64,000 nt of DNA, taken from positions 372,001 through 436,000 of the forward strand of contig CAWBIT010000005.1 of NCBI GenBank assembly GCA_963789025.1. Direction: 5' to 3'. A program made the position numbers and the translations under genes. The notes beneath the pieces were generated by a model that saw only the letters and a program-made list of their open reading frames with translations, was not told the DNA's origin and did not search any database. Shown here piece after piece: positions 8,064 to 18,286 of this stretch. The DNA is from AP-15 sp963789025 (GTDB lineage Bacteria; Pseudomonadota; Alphaproteobacteria; ATCC43930; CGMCC-115725). The first letter of the stretch is position 1; each line of letters begins with the position of its first letter.

Positions 8064-10726
8064 TGCTCGACATCTCGGCAGATGTCGCCCCGCCCCGGCC
8101 GGTGCGGCTGGACGAATACCGGCCGCCCCACTTTCTGATCGACACCGTCGATCTCGTCTTTGAGCTGGGAGACAGCGATACGCGGGTCAAATCGCGCCTG
8201 CGGATACGGCGCAATCCGGAGAGCTCCGACCGCTCCGCAGCGCTGCAGCTCGATGGCGAGGAAGTCGCTCTGGTCTCGTTGGCTCTCGACGGCGAGCCGC
8301 TCGGCCCCAATCGCTATGAGCTTCCCGCCGAGGGCGGCCTGATCCTGGCCGACGTACCGGACGCATTCTCCCTCGACGTCGAGGCCCGAATTTCACCCGA
8401 GACCAACACCGCGCTCTCCGGCCTCTATATATCGGGCGGCAATTTCTGCACCCAGTGCGAGCCCGAAGGCTTTCGCCGAATCACCTATTTCGTCGACCGG
8501 CCGGATGTGATGGCCCGCTACACCACGACGATCATCGCCGACAAGGCCCGCTTCCCGGTGCTGCTGTCGAACGGCAACCCGGTCGAGCATGGGGAGACGG
8601 GCGACGGCCGCCACTGGGCAAAGTGGGTCGATCCTCATCCCAAGCCCTCGTACCTGTTCGCGCTCGTCGCCGGCGATCTGGTCGCCGTGCCCGATCGTTT
8701 TACAACGCGCTCCGGAAAAGAGGTGGCGCTTGCGATCTGGGTGCGCCGCGGCGATGAGGACAAATGCGGCCACGCGATGGCCTCGCTGAAAAAGGCAATG
8801 CGGTGGGACGAGGACGTCTTCGGCCTCGAATATGATCTCGAGGTCTTCAATATCGTCGCAGTCAGCGACTTCAATATGGGGGCGATGGAGAACAAGGGCC
8901 TCAATATTTTCAACACGCGTTATGTGCTGGCCAAGCCCGAGACGGCTACGGATACCGATTATCAGAACATCGAAGCGGTGATTGCCCACGAATACTTCCA
9001 CAACTGGACGGGCAATCGGGTGACCTGCCGCGACTGGTTCCAGCTTTCGCTGAAGGAAGGGCTGACCGTATTCCGTGACCAGGAGTTTTCCGCCGATCAG
9101 GGGAGCCGCGCGGTGCGGCGCATCGCCGAGGTGCGCATTTTGCGGGCCATCCAATTTCCCGAGGATGACGGTCCGCTCGCCCACCCGGTGCGGCCGGACA
9201 GTTACATCAGGATCGACAATTTCTATACGCCGACCGTCTACAACAAGGGCGCCGAACTGGTGCGCATGATCCATACCCTTATCGGCCGGGAGGGGTTTCG
9301 CCGCGGCATGGATCTCTACATTCGGCGGCACGACAACCACGCCGCGACAATCGAGGATTTCGTCGCGGCGATGCAGGACGCTGGGGGCGTCGATCTCGGC
9401 CAATTCAAGCGCTGGTACGAACAGGCGGGCACTCCGGAAATCACTATCGAGGACCGCTGGGATGCAGCTGCGCGCAGCTACGAGCTGACCGCGCAGCAGA
9501 AGGTGCCGCCGACGCCGGGGCAACCGGATAAATTGCCTATGCTGATCCCATTGGCCATGGGATTGATCGGACCGGACGGCGGCGAATTGCCGACCCGGCT
9601 GGAAGACGAAGCGGAAAGCCGGATCGGGACGCGCGTCCTTCCGCTTGCCAATTTGCGACAGAGTTTTCGCTTTGTCGATGTGCCCGTGCCGCCGATGCCG
9701 TCGCTGCTGCGCGGCTTTTCCGCGCCGGTCAAACTGAAGGACGTGCCGCTTGAGCGGTTGAAGTTTCTTGCCGTGCACGACACCGAGCCCTTCGCCCGCT
9801 GGGAAGCCGGCCAGCAAGTTGCGACCAAAATTCTGCTCGACCGGATTGCCGATCATCAGCGCGGCGAGGCCCCCGCACCGCTCGACCCGGACCTTATCGC
9901 AGCGATGCGGCACATCCTCGCCGATGCCGACAGCGATCCAGCCTTCGCCCCCGAGGCCCTGACTTTGCCGAGCGAGGCTTTTCTCGCCGACCAGCTTGCC
10001 GTCGTGGATGTCGACGCCATTCACGCCGCCCGCGAAGGCGCCCGCGCGGCGCTCTGTGAAGCCTTGGCGGCGGAATTTGCTGCGGCTTACCGAGATCTCG
10101 CCGATGCGGGCCCCTACAGCATCGACGGCAGATCGATTGGCCGGCGAGCGTTGCGTAACGCCTGCCTTGCCTATCTCGCCACCGCCGATCCGGAAAAGGG
10201 TGCGGCGCTCGCCATGGGGCAGTTCGAGGCCGGGCAAAATATGACGGATGTGCTGGCGGCGCTGACGGTGCTCGTCGACCTCGATCGACCGGAGCGCGCC
10301 GTGGCGCTCGCCCGCTTCTACGAGTTGTGGTCGCATGACGATCTCGTCATCGACAAGTGGTTCGCCTTGCAGGCGCGCTCGTCTTTGCCGCAAACCCCGG
10401 ACCGCGTGCGCGAGCTGACGCGCCACCCGGCCTTCGAACGCAAAAACCCGAACCGGTTTCGCGCGCTCGTCGGCACCTTCGCGCAGGCCAACCAGCTGCG
10501 CTTTCACGATGCAGACGGGGCGGGCTACATTCTGCTCGCCGACGAGGTCATCGCCCTCGATCCGCTCAATCCGACGACGGCCGCGCGTCTCGTCCAGCCC
10601 CTCGGCTCGTGGCGCCGCCACGACCCGGCGCGCCAAGTGCTGATGCGCTGCGAACTCGAGCGCGTTCTCGCCACCCCGGACCTGAGCAAGAACACCTATG
10701 AGATGGTATCGAAGAGCTTGGCCTAG
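8063..10726 (+). CDS. pepN: Aminopeptidase N (M1 metallopeptidase)
   Basis: An 887-residue M1 zinc aminopeptidase, the normal size for the bacterial PepN group. The exopeptidase motif G-A-M-E-N is at residues 273-277. The zinc site H309-E-Y-F-H313 with E332 is intact and sits in the usual NWTGNRVTCRDWFQLSLKEG context. The long C-terminal helical region is present and ends with KNTYEMVSKSLA. It removes N-terminal residues from peptides in the cytoplasm. The start overlaps the stop of the VOC gene. Confidence 0.96.
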   Translation: MLDISADVAPPRPVRLDEYRPPHFLIDTVDLVFELGDSDTRVKSRLRIRRNPESSDRSAALQLDGEEVALVSLALDGEPLGPNRYELPAEGGLILADVPDAFSLDVEARISPETNTALSGLYISGGNFCTQCEPEGFRRITYFVDRPDVMARYTTTIIADKARFPVLLSNGNPVEHGETGDGRHWAKWVDPHPKPSYLFALVAGDLVAVPDRFTTRSGKEVALAIWVRRGDEDKCGHAMASLKKAMRWDEDVFGLEYDLEVFNIVAVSDFNMGAMENKGLNIFNTRYVLAKPETATDTDYQNIEAVIAHEYFHNWTGNRVTCRDWFQLSLKEGLTVFRDQEFSADQGSRAVRRIAEVRILRAIQFPEDDGPLAHPVRPDSYIRIDNFYTPTVYNKGAELVRMIHTLIGREGFRRGMDLYIRRHDNHAATIEDFVAAMQDAGGVDLGQFKRWYEQAGTPEITIEDRWDAAARSYELTAQQKVPPTPGQPDKLPMLIPLAMGLIGPDGGELPTRLEDEAESRIGTRVLPLANLRQSFRFVDVPVPPMPSLLRGFSAPVKLKDVPLERLKFLAVHDTEPFARWEAGQQVATKILLDRIADHQRGEAPAPLDPDLIAAMRHILADADSDPAFAPEALTLPSEAFLADQLAVVDVDAIHAAREGARAALCEALAAEFAAAYRDLADAGPYSIDGRSIGRRALRNACLAYLATADPEKGAALAMGQFEAGQNMTDVLAALTVLVDLDRPERAVALARFYELWSHDDLVIDKWFALQARSSLPQTPDRVRELTRHPAFERKNPNRFRALVGTFAQANQLRFHDADGAGYILLADEVIALDPLNPTTAARLVQPLGSWRRHDPARQVLMRCELERVLATPDLSKNTYEMVSKSLA

Positions 10727-10756
10727 CCGCGCCCATCCGGCACGGGCTTCTTTCTC

Positions 10757-11749
10757 GTGCAGGTGACCCCTTCGCTGGACGGCGGCTATGATCTGCTGAC
10801 GCTCGGCGAGACATTGCTGAGGCTGTCGCCGCCCGGCCAGCAGCGGCTCGATCAGGCGCGGCTCTTCGAGATCGGGGTCGGCGGCAGCGAACTCAATGTC
10901 GGCTGTCTGCTCGCGCGGCTGGGACGTCGTGTCGCCTGGGTGTCGAGACTGCCTGTGGGGCCCCTCGGCCGGATTGTCGATGGCGAGGCGCGGCGCCATG
11001 GGGTCGACACAAGCTGGGTGCGATGGATCGAAAACGCCCGCTTAGGGCTGATGTTCTATGAACCCGGACCCTTGCCGCGGACCAGCCGCGTCATCTATGA
11101 CCGCAAGCATTCGGCGGCCTCGGAACTCGCCTTCGAGGATGCGCCGTGGGAGTCGCTGGTTCAGGCGAGCGCGTGGCTGCATCTCTCCGGCATCACCCCG
11201 GCACTCGGCCCGAGTTGCCGAGCGCTGGTCCTGCATCTCGCCGCACTCGCGGCGGCAGCCGGCAAACCGGTATCCTACGATTTGAACTATCGGGCTACCT
11301 TGACCAACCCGGCGGACGCAAGAGCCGCACTGGAGGGCGCGGCGCCACATCTGCACTTGCTCGTCCTCGCCGAGCGCGATGCCCAGAATGTTCTGGGGTT
11401 CGAGCAGGCCGGCGAGGACCTCGCGACCGCGATCGCCGCACGCTACGACGTGCCGCTCGTCGCGCTGACCCGGCCGCCCGATGCCGAACCCGGGACCCTC
11501 CTGCTCGCGCGAGGCGAGTTCCGCTATGCGCCCCGCTTGCAGGTGGAAGTCGTCGACCGCATCGGCGCCGGGGATTCGTTTGTCGCCGGGCTGATCCATG
11601 GGCTCCTCGACGGCGATGTCGATCAGGCGATTCGTCTCGGTGGCTTTGCCGCGGCGATCGGGCTGGCCACGCCGGGCGACATTAATTTCCTCGGGCTCGA
11701 GGACATCGCTCGCTTTCACGCCAACAGGCTCGGCGGGCTCGAGCGGTAG
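10757..11749 (+). CDS. PfkB family sugar kinase (2-dehydro-3-deoxygluconokinase-like)
   Basis: A 330-residue ribokinase/PfkB-fold kinase. It has the N-terminal GGSELNVGCLLARLG substrate lid segment, SYDLNYRATL, and the phosphate-binding anion hole G270-A-G-D273 in DRIGAGDSFVAGLIHG, with D273 as catalytic base. The pattern LGETLLRLSPPG near the start is typical of KDG kinases. The start is a GTG; no in-frame ATG lies nearby, so a few residues are uncertain. It follows pepN by 30 bases, but a functional link is not evident. Confidence 0.87.
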   Translation: MQVTPSLDGGYDLLTLGETLLRLSPPGQQRLDQARLFEIGVGGSELNVGCLLARLGRRVAWVSRLPVGPLGRIVDGEARRHGVDTSWVRWIENARLGLMFYEPGPLPRTSRVIYDRKHSAASELAFEDAPWESLVQASAWLHLSGITPALGPSCRALVLHLAALAAAAGKPVSYDLNYRATLTNPADARAALEGAAPHLHLLVLAERDAQNVLGFEQAGEDLATAIAARYDVPLVALTRPPDAEPGTLLLARGEFRYAPRLQVEVVDRIGAGDSFVAGLIHGLLDGDVDQAIRLGGFAAAIGLATPGDINFLGLEDIARFHANRLGGLER

Positions 11750-11764
11750 GCGCGTCAGTCGCGC

Positions 11765-13234
11765 TCAACAATTCGCGTAATGGCAGGTCACCAAGCCGGT
11801 CACGATCGGACCGGTCACTTGATTGAGCGCGGCAAAGAATTTGTAGACCTGTGCGGCCGGCGCATCGGCGACAAAGATGACGTCCTTGTCATGGACCGGG
11901 AACTCTTGCGCCAGCGAGTAGGTTTTGCCGTCGCGGAGATCGAAGCGGTAGACCACCGGCGAGACGCCTCCTCGGGCGCCGCCGGCGACCGGCTGATCGA
12001 GTGCCTGGAGCACGGAGTCCGGTTCGTAGCGGAACAGAAACACGCCTTCCGGCTTGGCCAGATCATCGCGCAAGCCCTGCGACTTCGCGAGCGCCTCGCC
12101 GAGCGTGATGTGGCGCGCGTCAAAGGCGATTTTGGCGTTTCGGCCCGTTGCGCCGAAGACGCTGAAGGTTTGCGGCACCCGCAGGAGAGTGACCACGTCG
12201 CCGGGTTGTGCGTAGAGATTTTCCGCCGGGTCCGCGACCAGCTGTTCCAAGGGGATCGTCGCGGTCACCTCGCCACGGGACAATCGGACGAAGGTTTCGT
12301 GGACCGGAGCCTTGGCGCCGCCCGCCGCGGCGATGATTTGCAGCAGCCTGTCGCCGCCGGGCGAGAGGGGCACTCTGGCACCAGCCGCCGGGGCAGCCTG
12401 GGTGGGGTTCGGAGATACTCCCGCACTAGCCGCTACTGCGGCAGTGGCCTCGACGGGGTTCGATAGATCGCCGATGAGGTTCTCAATGGAAGCCTCACCG
12501 GATCCGACGGAGCTCTCCTGCCCGGACTCGTTTAAGAGCACCGTCACGGCATTGGCCGCGCTTTTTTCGACGATTACCAGGACCTGCGGTCCGAGCGCCT
12601 TTTCCGCGAGCCGCGCCTCGATCGCCTGCTGCACCTCCGCCGGCAATCGGCCGGCCGCCGGCACCCGCCCGGCATAGGGCACGCTGATCGCCCCATCGGC
12701 TCCGACCTCCTGGTCCGGGATCGTAGCAGACCGCCGCCCGCCGGCCGCGCCGATGGCCTCGGGCGAAAACAGCTCGCCGGCGCTCGGCCGTTGCTGCTCC
12801 TGCGGGCGTCCCGTTTCCGTTGGCGGTCGAGGAATTCCGAATTGGCCCTGTTGTCCACCCGGTGGCGGTCGTGACTCCGGCGCTAGCGGCTCGATCCCCG
12901 ATCTCCCGCCAGTCGGAGCAGGAGCCGGCGGCGTCTCGCTAAAGAGCCCGCCGGATGCGCTTTCCCAAATCAGCACAGAGACGGTATCGCCGACCGCGAT
13001 CTTGACATCCGGAGGCTGGGCATCTTTTTTGAAGCGAAGCGCAAACCTCTCCTTTGGCTGGGCGATCAGGGCGTTGACCACGCGGTCGTCGACTGGGACG
13101 ACATCGAAAAGGATCTCGCCTCCGGCCTGCCCTTGTTCGAGAACGTCGCTCGTCGACGGTCCGGCCCTCGGAATCCAAGAGCATCCGCCAATCGACAGGG
13201 CCATCAGATAGAAGAGGAAGACCGCTAGCTTCAT
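11765..13234 (-). CDS. Polysaccharide export outer-membrane lipoprotein (Wza/KpsD-like)
   Basis: A 489-residue protein. A lipoprotein signal (MKLAVFLFYLMALSIGGC) has the lipobox Cys at residue 18. A Poly_export domain follows (VKIAVGDTVSVLIWES and then DGAISVPYAGRVPAAGR with VQQAIEARL), then SLBB-type repeats (VPLSPGGDRLLQIIAAAGG; FSVFGATGRNAKIAF). Pro/Gly-rich insertions at about residues 90-150 break up the domain. Such proteins form the outer-membrane channel for capsule or exopolysaccharide. No Wzc-like partner lies beside it. The start at 13234 is chosen to give the signal peptide. Confidence 0.88.
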   Translation of the reverse strand: MKLAVFLFYLMALSIGGCSWIPRAGPSTSDVLEQGQAGGEILFDVVPVDDRVVNALIAQPKERFALRFKKDAQPPDVKIAVGDTVSVLIWESASGGLFSETPPAPAPTGGRSGIEPLAPESRPPPGGQQGQFGIPRPPTETGRPQEQQRPSAGELFSPEAIGAAGGRRSATIPDQEVGADGAISVPYAGRVPAAGRLPAEVQQAIEARLAEKALGPQVLVIVEKSAANAVTVLLNESGQESSVGSGEASIENLIGDLSNPVEATAAVAASAGVSPNPTQAAPAAGARVPLSPGGDRLLQIIAAAGGAKAPVHETFVRLSRGEVTATIPLEQLVADPAENLYAQPGDVVTLLRVPQTFSVFGATGRNAKIAFDARHITLGEALAKSQGLRDDLAKPEGVFLFRYEPDSVLQALDQPVAGGARGGVSPVVYRFDLRDGKTYSLAQEFPVHDKDVIFVADAPAAQVYKFFAALNQVTGPIVTGLVTCHYANC

Positions 13235-13388
13235 TAGTTTCGGCGTTCCCGACGGGAGCAGCAAAATCTACCACAACGAAAGGCGGATCTAAACGCGTCG
13301 TCGATCCTGGACGTGCCCCGACAAGCAAGCATGCTAGTATCGGAATGTCGCCCTGTAGGCCACGTCAACCCGCGCGAAAGGATTGCGA

Positions 13389-14132
13389 ATGCAGCTTCAG
13401 TTGCAAACCTGGCAGGAAGTCGAGTCTTATCTTCAGACCAGCCGGGGAATCATCCTGCCGATCGGCTCAACCGAGCAGCACGGGCCAACCGGCCTGATCG
13501 GCACCGATGCGATCTGCGCCGAGGTGATCGCGCGAGGGGTCGGCGAGGCCGCCGGGGCTCTCGTCGCGCCGACGATCTCCGTCGGCATGGCGCAACACCA
13601 TTTGGGCTTTGCCGGCTCGATGACGTTGCGGCCGAGCACCTTGATTGCCGTCCTCGAGGACATGGTCAACTCCTTGGCGGTACACGGCTTCGAGCGCTTC
13701 TACTTTCTCAACGGCCATGGCGGAAACATTGCCACCGTGACCGCCGCCTTTTCGGAAATCTACGCGACACGCAGTCTCGGTGCTGCTGGCAATACGCCAC
13801 CGATCAAATGCCGGCTGAAGAATTGGTGGCAGAACCAGGAAGTGCAAGATTTGGCCAAAGAGCTCTATGGCGACGCCGAGGGCAGCCATGCGACCCCGAG
13901 CGAGGTCGCCATTACCCAATTCTCTTATCCGGATGCGATCAAATCAGCCGTTCTCGACCCACCGGTAGCACCCCGGGGCCACTTCGCCGATGCGGCCGAC
14001 TACCGGCGTAAATTCCCCGACGGCCGCATCGGCTCCAACCCTGCTCTGGCGACCCCCGAAGCGGGCCGCCGCCTTTACGAGGCCGCGGTCGCCGCTATAG
14101 TCAAGGACTACCAGGGTTGGGTAGCGGCCTAG
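13389..14132 (+). CDS. Creatininase family amidohydrolase
   Basis: A 247-residue creatininase-fold protein. Metal-binding residues E29 and H31 lie in LPIGSTEQHGPTG, with D40 in GTDAI; a further motif FLNGHGGN supplies another ligand region, and E in GDAEGSHATPSE another. Family members open cyclic amides (creatinine, formamidopyrimidine, mycofactocin precursor); the substrate here is unknown. The ATG at 13389 follows GAAAGGA. Its stop directly abuts the stop of the convergent MFS gene. Confidence 0.9.
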   Translation: MQLQLQTWQEVESYLQTSRGIILPIGSTEQHGPTGLIGTDAICAEVIARGVGEAAGALVAPTISVGMAQHHLGFAGSMTLRPSTLIAVLEDMVNSLAVHGFERFYFLNGHGGNIATVTAAFSEIYATRSLGAAGNTPPIKCRLKNWWQNQEVQDLAKELYGDAEGSHATPSEVAITQFSYPDAIKSAVLDPPVAPRGHFADAADYRRKFPDGRIGSNPALATPEAGRRLYEAAVAAIVKDYQGWVAA

Positions 14133-15404
14133 TCAGGCCACCTGGAGCTCGGCGACGAGAACCGTGCCCTTGGTCTCCGGGCTGAGCAACAGCGATATGA
14201 CGACGCTGGCGGCGGCGACGACGGTCCCGATCAGCATCGGAACGGCGTAGCCCAAACTGAAATTCACCGCGAAGAACGCCAGGATCGGCGCTACGAGCCC
14301 GCCAAAGATCGCGCCCTGGTGGTAGCAGAAGGCGCTCGCCGTTGCCCGAACTTCGGTGGGAAAGCGTTCCGCAAGGTAGCTCGGGAGCTGGCTGTAGAGC
14401 GCGCCGCCAAAGGCGCCTTGCAGACCAAAACCGACGGTGATCCAGAATTCGCTGCCGGTGAACAGATAAAGCGGCGCGATCGGGATCGCGATCGCGGCGG
14501 GAATGATCATCGCCCAGCGGCGCCCGATGATATCGGCCGTCCAACCCCAGAAGCACATACCGAGGAAGCTCAAGATGTTGGCGAGCATGAACGGCACCGC
14601 CGTCCCCATCGCGGTCAGCTTCAGGTCTTGCTGCAGGTGCGTCGCGAACAGCGACCAGATCGAATAGTAGAGGACAAAATTGCTCGCCATCCACCAGCAG
14701 GCCAACAGCGTGTTTGCGAGCATCCCGCGCTGGAAAATCTTGATCAGCGGGGCACGAACCTCGCGCTTCTGGGCGCGCTGCTGCTGCCGGTTTTTCACCC
14801 AGACCTCTGGCTCCTTGACGAAATAGCGGACGTAGACGATCGAGAGCGCCGGCAGCACACCGATCCACAACATGCCGCGCCAGCCAATAGTGTCGAAAAA
14901 CAGACCGTAAATCACGCTCGAGAGCAGGAAGCCGATGCTCCAAGAGCCCTGTAGCACCCCGCTCATAAAACCGCGGGAGCGTTGCGGCCAGGTCTCCATT
15001 GCGAGCGCCGCGCCGGCCGGCCATTCGGCACCCATGCCGATGCCGAGCAACGTGCGGAAGATCAACAGAAACACAAAAGTCGGCGAAAACCCGGCAATGA
15101 AGTTGCACACCGAGTACCAGAAGATCGAGATCATTAGCGGCGTCTTGCGTCCAATCCGGTCGGCGAGCCAGCCGGAGGCGACCGCTCCGACGAGCCGCAT
15201 CCACAAGGTTAGCGTGAAGACGATCGCAACCGAGGTGGTCGGTACGTGGAATTCGTCCGCGATCGGCTTGATGATCAGCAGGAAGACGGTGAAATCGAAA
15301 GCATCGAGGGTCCAGCCCAGCCACGCCGCCCACCAGGCGTACCATTGGTCCTTGGTGGGCTCCTTCCACCATGGGATGTTCTTTATGATATCGACCGCTG
15401 CCAT
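14133..15404 (-). CDS. MFS transporter, sialate/carboxylate:H+ symporter-like (copy 1 of 3)
   Basis: A 423-residue twelve-helix major-facilitator protein. The start (IPWWKEPTKDQWYAWWAAW, then LGWTLDAFDFTVFLL) is typical of the SHS group that includes NanT and the Jen1 carboxylate carriers. Loop motifs GWLADRIGRKTPLM and GMGAEWPAGAALAMETWP are intact. Two close paralogues lie upstream on the same strand. Substrates are probably organic or aromatic carboxylates, inferred from the group and neighbourhood. Confidence 0.9.
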   Translation of the reverse strand: MAAVDIIKNIPWWKEPTKDQWYAWWAAWLGWTLDAFDFTVFLLIIKPIADEFHVPTTSVAIVFTLTLWMRLVGAVASGWLADRIGRKTPLMISIFWYSVCNFIAGFSPTFVFLLIFRTLLGIGMGAEWPAGAALAMETWPQRSRGFMSGVLQGSWSIGFLLSSVIYGLFFDTIGWRGMLWIGVLPALSIVYVRYFVKEPEVWVKNRQQQRAQKREVRAPLIKIFQRGMLANTLLACWWMASNFVLYYSIWSLFATHLQQDLKLTAMGTAVPFMLANILSFLGMCFWGWTADIIGRRWAMIIPAAIAIPIAPLYLFTGSEFWITVGFGLQGAFGGALYSQLPSYLAERFPTEVRATASAFCYHQGAIFGGLVAPILAFFAVNFSLGYAVPMLIGTVVAAASVVISLLLSPETKGTVLVAELQVA

Positions 15405-15543
15405 GGTCTCAACTCCCTGTGCAAACTAGCTTCTGTCGTGGAGCGTTGGGTGTACTCTAGCGGAGCGGCGCGGGAATGTCGCGGGCGTTCTTCAACTTCA
15501 CGAGGTCGTCATTGGCGGCGTCTGGGCCGCGCCGCCGTCCCGC

Positions 15544-16824
15544 CTACGCGATGACGAGGTCGGGTACCATTTGGACGTCTTTGGTCTCGGGTCCGAGCGC
15601 CAACGCGAGGATGAAGTTGAGCAGCCCGAGCATCGCGCCGATCAGCATCGGGAGCGCGAAGCCGAGGTTCCACGACGGGTTGGTCGCGAAGTAGGTGAGG
15701 ATCGGCGGCACCAGCCCGCCGGCCACCGCGCCGACGTGATAACTGAACGCGGACGCCGTCGCGCGCACTTCGGTTGGGTACCGCTCGTTCAAAAAGGCCG
15801 GGATCTGACCGTACATCCCACCACCGGCAAACAGGCCGATCGCGATGAAGCCGCCGACGATCACCAGTGTGTCTTCGGACAGCAGGTAGATCGGCACGAT
15901 GATCAGGGAGATGGCCGCTGGGATGATCATCGCCAAGCGGCGCCCGATGCGGTCGGACACCAAACCCCAGCTCGAGCTGGCCAGGAATACAAGCACATTG
16001 GCTAGCATGATCGGGGTCGCGATCAGAGCGGTACTCAAATGCAGATCCGTCTGCAGATGGGTCGCGAACAGCGCATTGATCGAATAGTAGGTGACAAAGC
16101 CGGCACACTGGAACCAGCACGCATTGAGCACGTTGCCGATGATGCCGCGGCGGAAGATCGCGGCGAGCGGCGCCTTGACGTTGCGGTTCTGTGCCTTCTG
16201 CAGGCGCTGGTTCTCGACCCAGACTTCCGGCTCCTTCACGAAGTAGCGGACATAGACAATCGCCAGCGCCGGCAGGATGCCGATCCACAGCATGCCGCGC
16301 CAACCGAACTGATCGAACAGCAGCCAATAGCAGGCGCTCGACAGCAGGAAGCCGAGACCCCAAGAGCCCTGCAACACGCCGCTCATGAGGCCGCGCGAGC
16401 GCTGCGGCCATTGCTCCATCGCGAGTGCGGCGCCGCACGGCCACTCGGCACCCATACCGATGCCGAGGAGGGTTCGGAACAAAAGAAGGAACCAGAATGT
16501 CGGCGAGAACCCGGCAATGAAATTGCACACCGAGAACCAGGCGATCGAAATCATCAGAGGTTTCTTGCGGCCCAACCGGTCGGCCATCCAGCCCGCCGCT
16601 GTCGCGCCGATAAGACGCATCCACAAGGTCAGGGTGAAGACGATCGCGACATCCGTCAGCGGAACGTTAAATTCCTTCGCGATCGGCGCCATGATCAGCA
16701 GGAATACGGTGAAGTCGAACGCGTCCAAGGTCCAGCCCAGCCACGCCGCCACATAGGCGTACCACTGATCCTTGGTCGGCTCCTTCCACCAGGGGATATC
16801 CCTTACAGTCTCCGCCGCCGCCAT
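15544..16824 (-). CDS. MFS transporter, sialate/carboxylate:H+ symporter-like (copy 2 of 3)
   Basis: A 426-residue paralogue of the downstream gene, with the same N-terminal IPWWKEPTKDQWYA signature, the same GMGAEWPCGAALAMEQWPQR loop and a complete set of twelve hydrophobic segments. It ends in the family-type PETKDVQMVPDLVIA tail. The 139-base spacer to copy 1 has no gene, so co-transcription is possible. Divergence among the copies suggests different substrates rather than recent duplication. Confidence 0.9.
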   Translation of the reverse strand: MAAAETVRDIPWWKEPTKDQWYAYVAAWLGWTLDAFDFTVFLLIMAPIAKEFNVPLTDVAIVFTLTLWMRLIGATAAGWMADRLGRKKPLMISIAWFSVCNFIAGFSPTFWFLLLFRTLLGIGMGAEWPCGAALAMEQWPQRSRGLMSGVLQGSWGLGFLLSSACYWLLFDQFGWRGMLWIGILPALAIVYVRYFVKEPEVWVENQRLQKAQNRNVKAPLAAIFRRGIIGNVLNACWFQCAGFVTYYSINALFATHLQTDLHLSTALIATPIMLANVLVFLASSSWGLVSDRIGRRLAMIIPAAISLIIVPIYLLSEDTLVIVGGFIAIGLFAGGGMYGQIPAFLNERYPTEVRATASAFSYHVGAVAGGLVPPILTYFATNPSWNLGFALPMLIGAMLGLLNFILALALGPETKDVQMVPDLVIA

Positions 16825-17005
16825 ACTCCACCTCTCCGTTCATGCCGGCTCGTAAAATCGAGCCTTGCAAGAACTGTAGTAGAGCGTTGCGCGATTGTCT
16901 CTTGTTTTTTGTGATTAATTTCTATTCAATTTTGTTCAACCGTACAGCCCGCGTCATAGCGAAGCACCGGCGATCCGGGCCCGCGGCTCGTGGCCGCACC
17001 CGTGA

Positions 17006-18286
17006 TTAGGCGACGACGAGATCCGGCACTAGCTCTTTCCCCCGGGTTTCCGGGCTGATGGCCATCGCGAGAACCAGACTGACGCAAGCGACTGTCGTCC
17101 CGATCAGCATCGGGATGGCGAACCCGAGCTGCCAGCTGGTTGCGAGATAGGCCAGGATGGGTCCTACCAAGCCGCCGAAGATCGCGCCCTGGTGGTAGAC
17201 GAAGCCGCCCGCGGTCGCCCGCACCTCGGTCGGGAAGCGCTCGGACAGGTAGGCCGGGTATTGGGCGTGCATGCCGCCGGCTCCGAACGCGCCCTGCAAG
17301 GTAAAGAAGATGACGATCATCGTGTAGTTCGTCGTCAGCAGATAGAGCGGCGCCACCGGGATGGTCAGAATGGCCGGGAGAATAATCGCCCAGCGGCGGC
17401 CGACGCGGTCGGCGAACCAGCCCCAGAGCGACCCCGACAGGAAGAACATCAGACTCTGCAATAAGACCGGCAACGCCACATGCCCTGGGGTCAGGTGCAG
17501 GTCCCTCTGTAGATAGGTCGGGAACAACCCGCCGATCGAATAGCCGACGACAAAGGCGCTGGCCATCATCCAGCAGGCGGTCAGCGTGTTGCCGAGCAGG
17601 CCCCGCTTGAAGATGCTGAACAGCGGCGTGCGGACCTCGCGGTGCTGAGTGCGCTGCAGACGCCGGTTCTCGACCCAGACCGGCGGCTCCTTGACGAAGA
17701 TCCGCACGTAGACGATCAACAGCGCCGGCAGGACGCCGAGCGCCAGCAGGCCGCGCCAGCCGATCGAATCGTACAGCAGACCGTAGGCGGCGCTCGACAG
17801 TACCGCGCCCAGACCCCACGAAGACTGCAGCACGCCGCCCATGAAGCCGCGCGAGCGGATCGGCCAATTCTCCATCGCCAAGGCCGCGCCGACCGGCCAT
17901 TCCGCCCCCATGCCGATGCCCAGCAGCGCGCGGAACAGGAACAGGAACCAGAAGGCCGGCGAAAACGCGGCGATGAAATTGCAGGCCGAATACCACGCGA
18001 TCGAGATCATCAGCGGCTTCTTGCGCCCCATCCGATCGGCCAGCCAGCCCGAGGCGGTGGCGCCCACCAGGCGCATCCATAATGTCAACGTGAAGACGGC
18101 GGCGACCGCGGTTAGCGGGACGTGGAATTCCTGCGCGATCGGCAGCATGATCAGCAGGAAAATCGTGAAATCGAACGCGTCGAGGGTCCATCCGAGCCAG
18201 GCCGCCACCCAAGCGTACCACTGCTCTTTCGTCGGTTCCTTCCACCATGGGATCGTGTTTGCGGTTTCCCTCTCGACTGCCGCCAT
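17006..18286 (-). CDS. MFS transporter, sialate/carboxylate:H+ symporter-like (copy 3 of 3)
   Basis: A 426-residue third paralogue. The start at 18286 is preferred over the longer frame because AGGAGGG sits just upstream and the protein then aligns with the other two copies (TIPWWKEPTKEQWYAW). Loop GWLADRMGRKKPLM and GMGAEWPVGAALAMENWP are intact. It is first in the reverse-strand array and transcribed divergently from the truncated MFS gene that starts near 18,445. Confidence 0.9.
   Translation of the reverse strand: MAAVERETANTIPWWKEPTKEQWYAWVAAWLGWTLDAFDFTIFLLIMLPIAQEFHVPLTAVAAVFTLTLWMRLVGATASGWLADRMGRKKPLMISIAWYSACNFIAAFSPAFWFLFLFRALLGIGMGAEWPVGAALAMENWPIRSRGFMGGVLQSSWGLGAVLSSAAYGLLYDSIGWRGLLALGVLPALLIVYVRIFVKEPPVWVENRRLQRTQHREVRTPLFSIFKRGLLGNTLTACWMMASAFVVGYSIGGLFPTYLQRDLHLTPGHVALPVLLQSLMFFLSGSLWGWFADRVGRRWAIILPAILTIPVAPLYLLTTNYTMIVIFFTLQGAFGAGGMHAQYPAYLSERFPTEVRATAGGFVYHQGAIFGGLVGPILAYLATSWQLGFAIPMLIGTTVACVSLVLAMAISPETRGKELVPDLVVA

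Noticed and set aside
8393..10999. 868-codon open frame on the strand opposite pepN
   Set aside because: It mirrors the codon structure of pepN, contains no recognisable domain and arises from GC-rich third positions.
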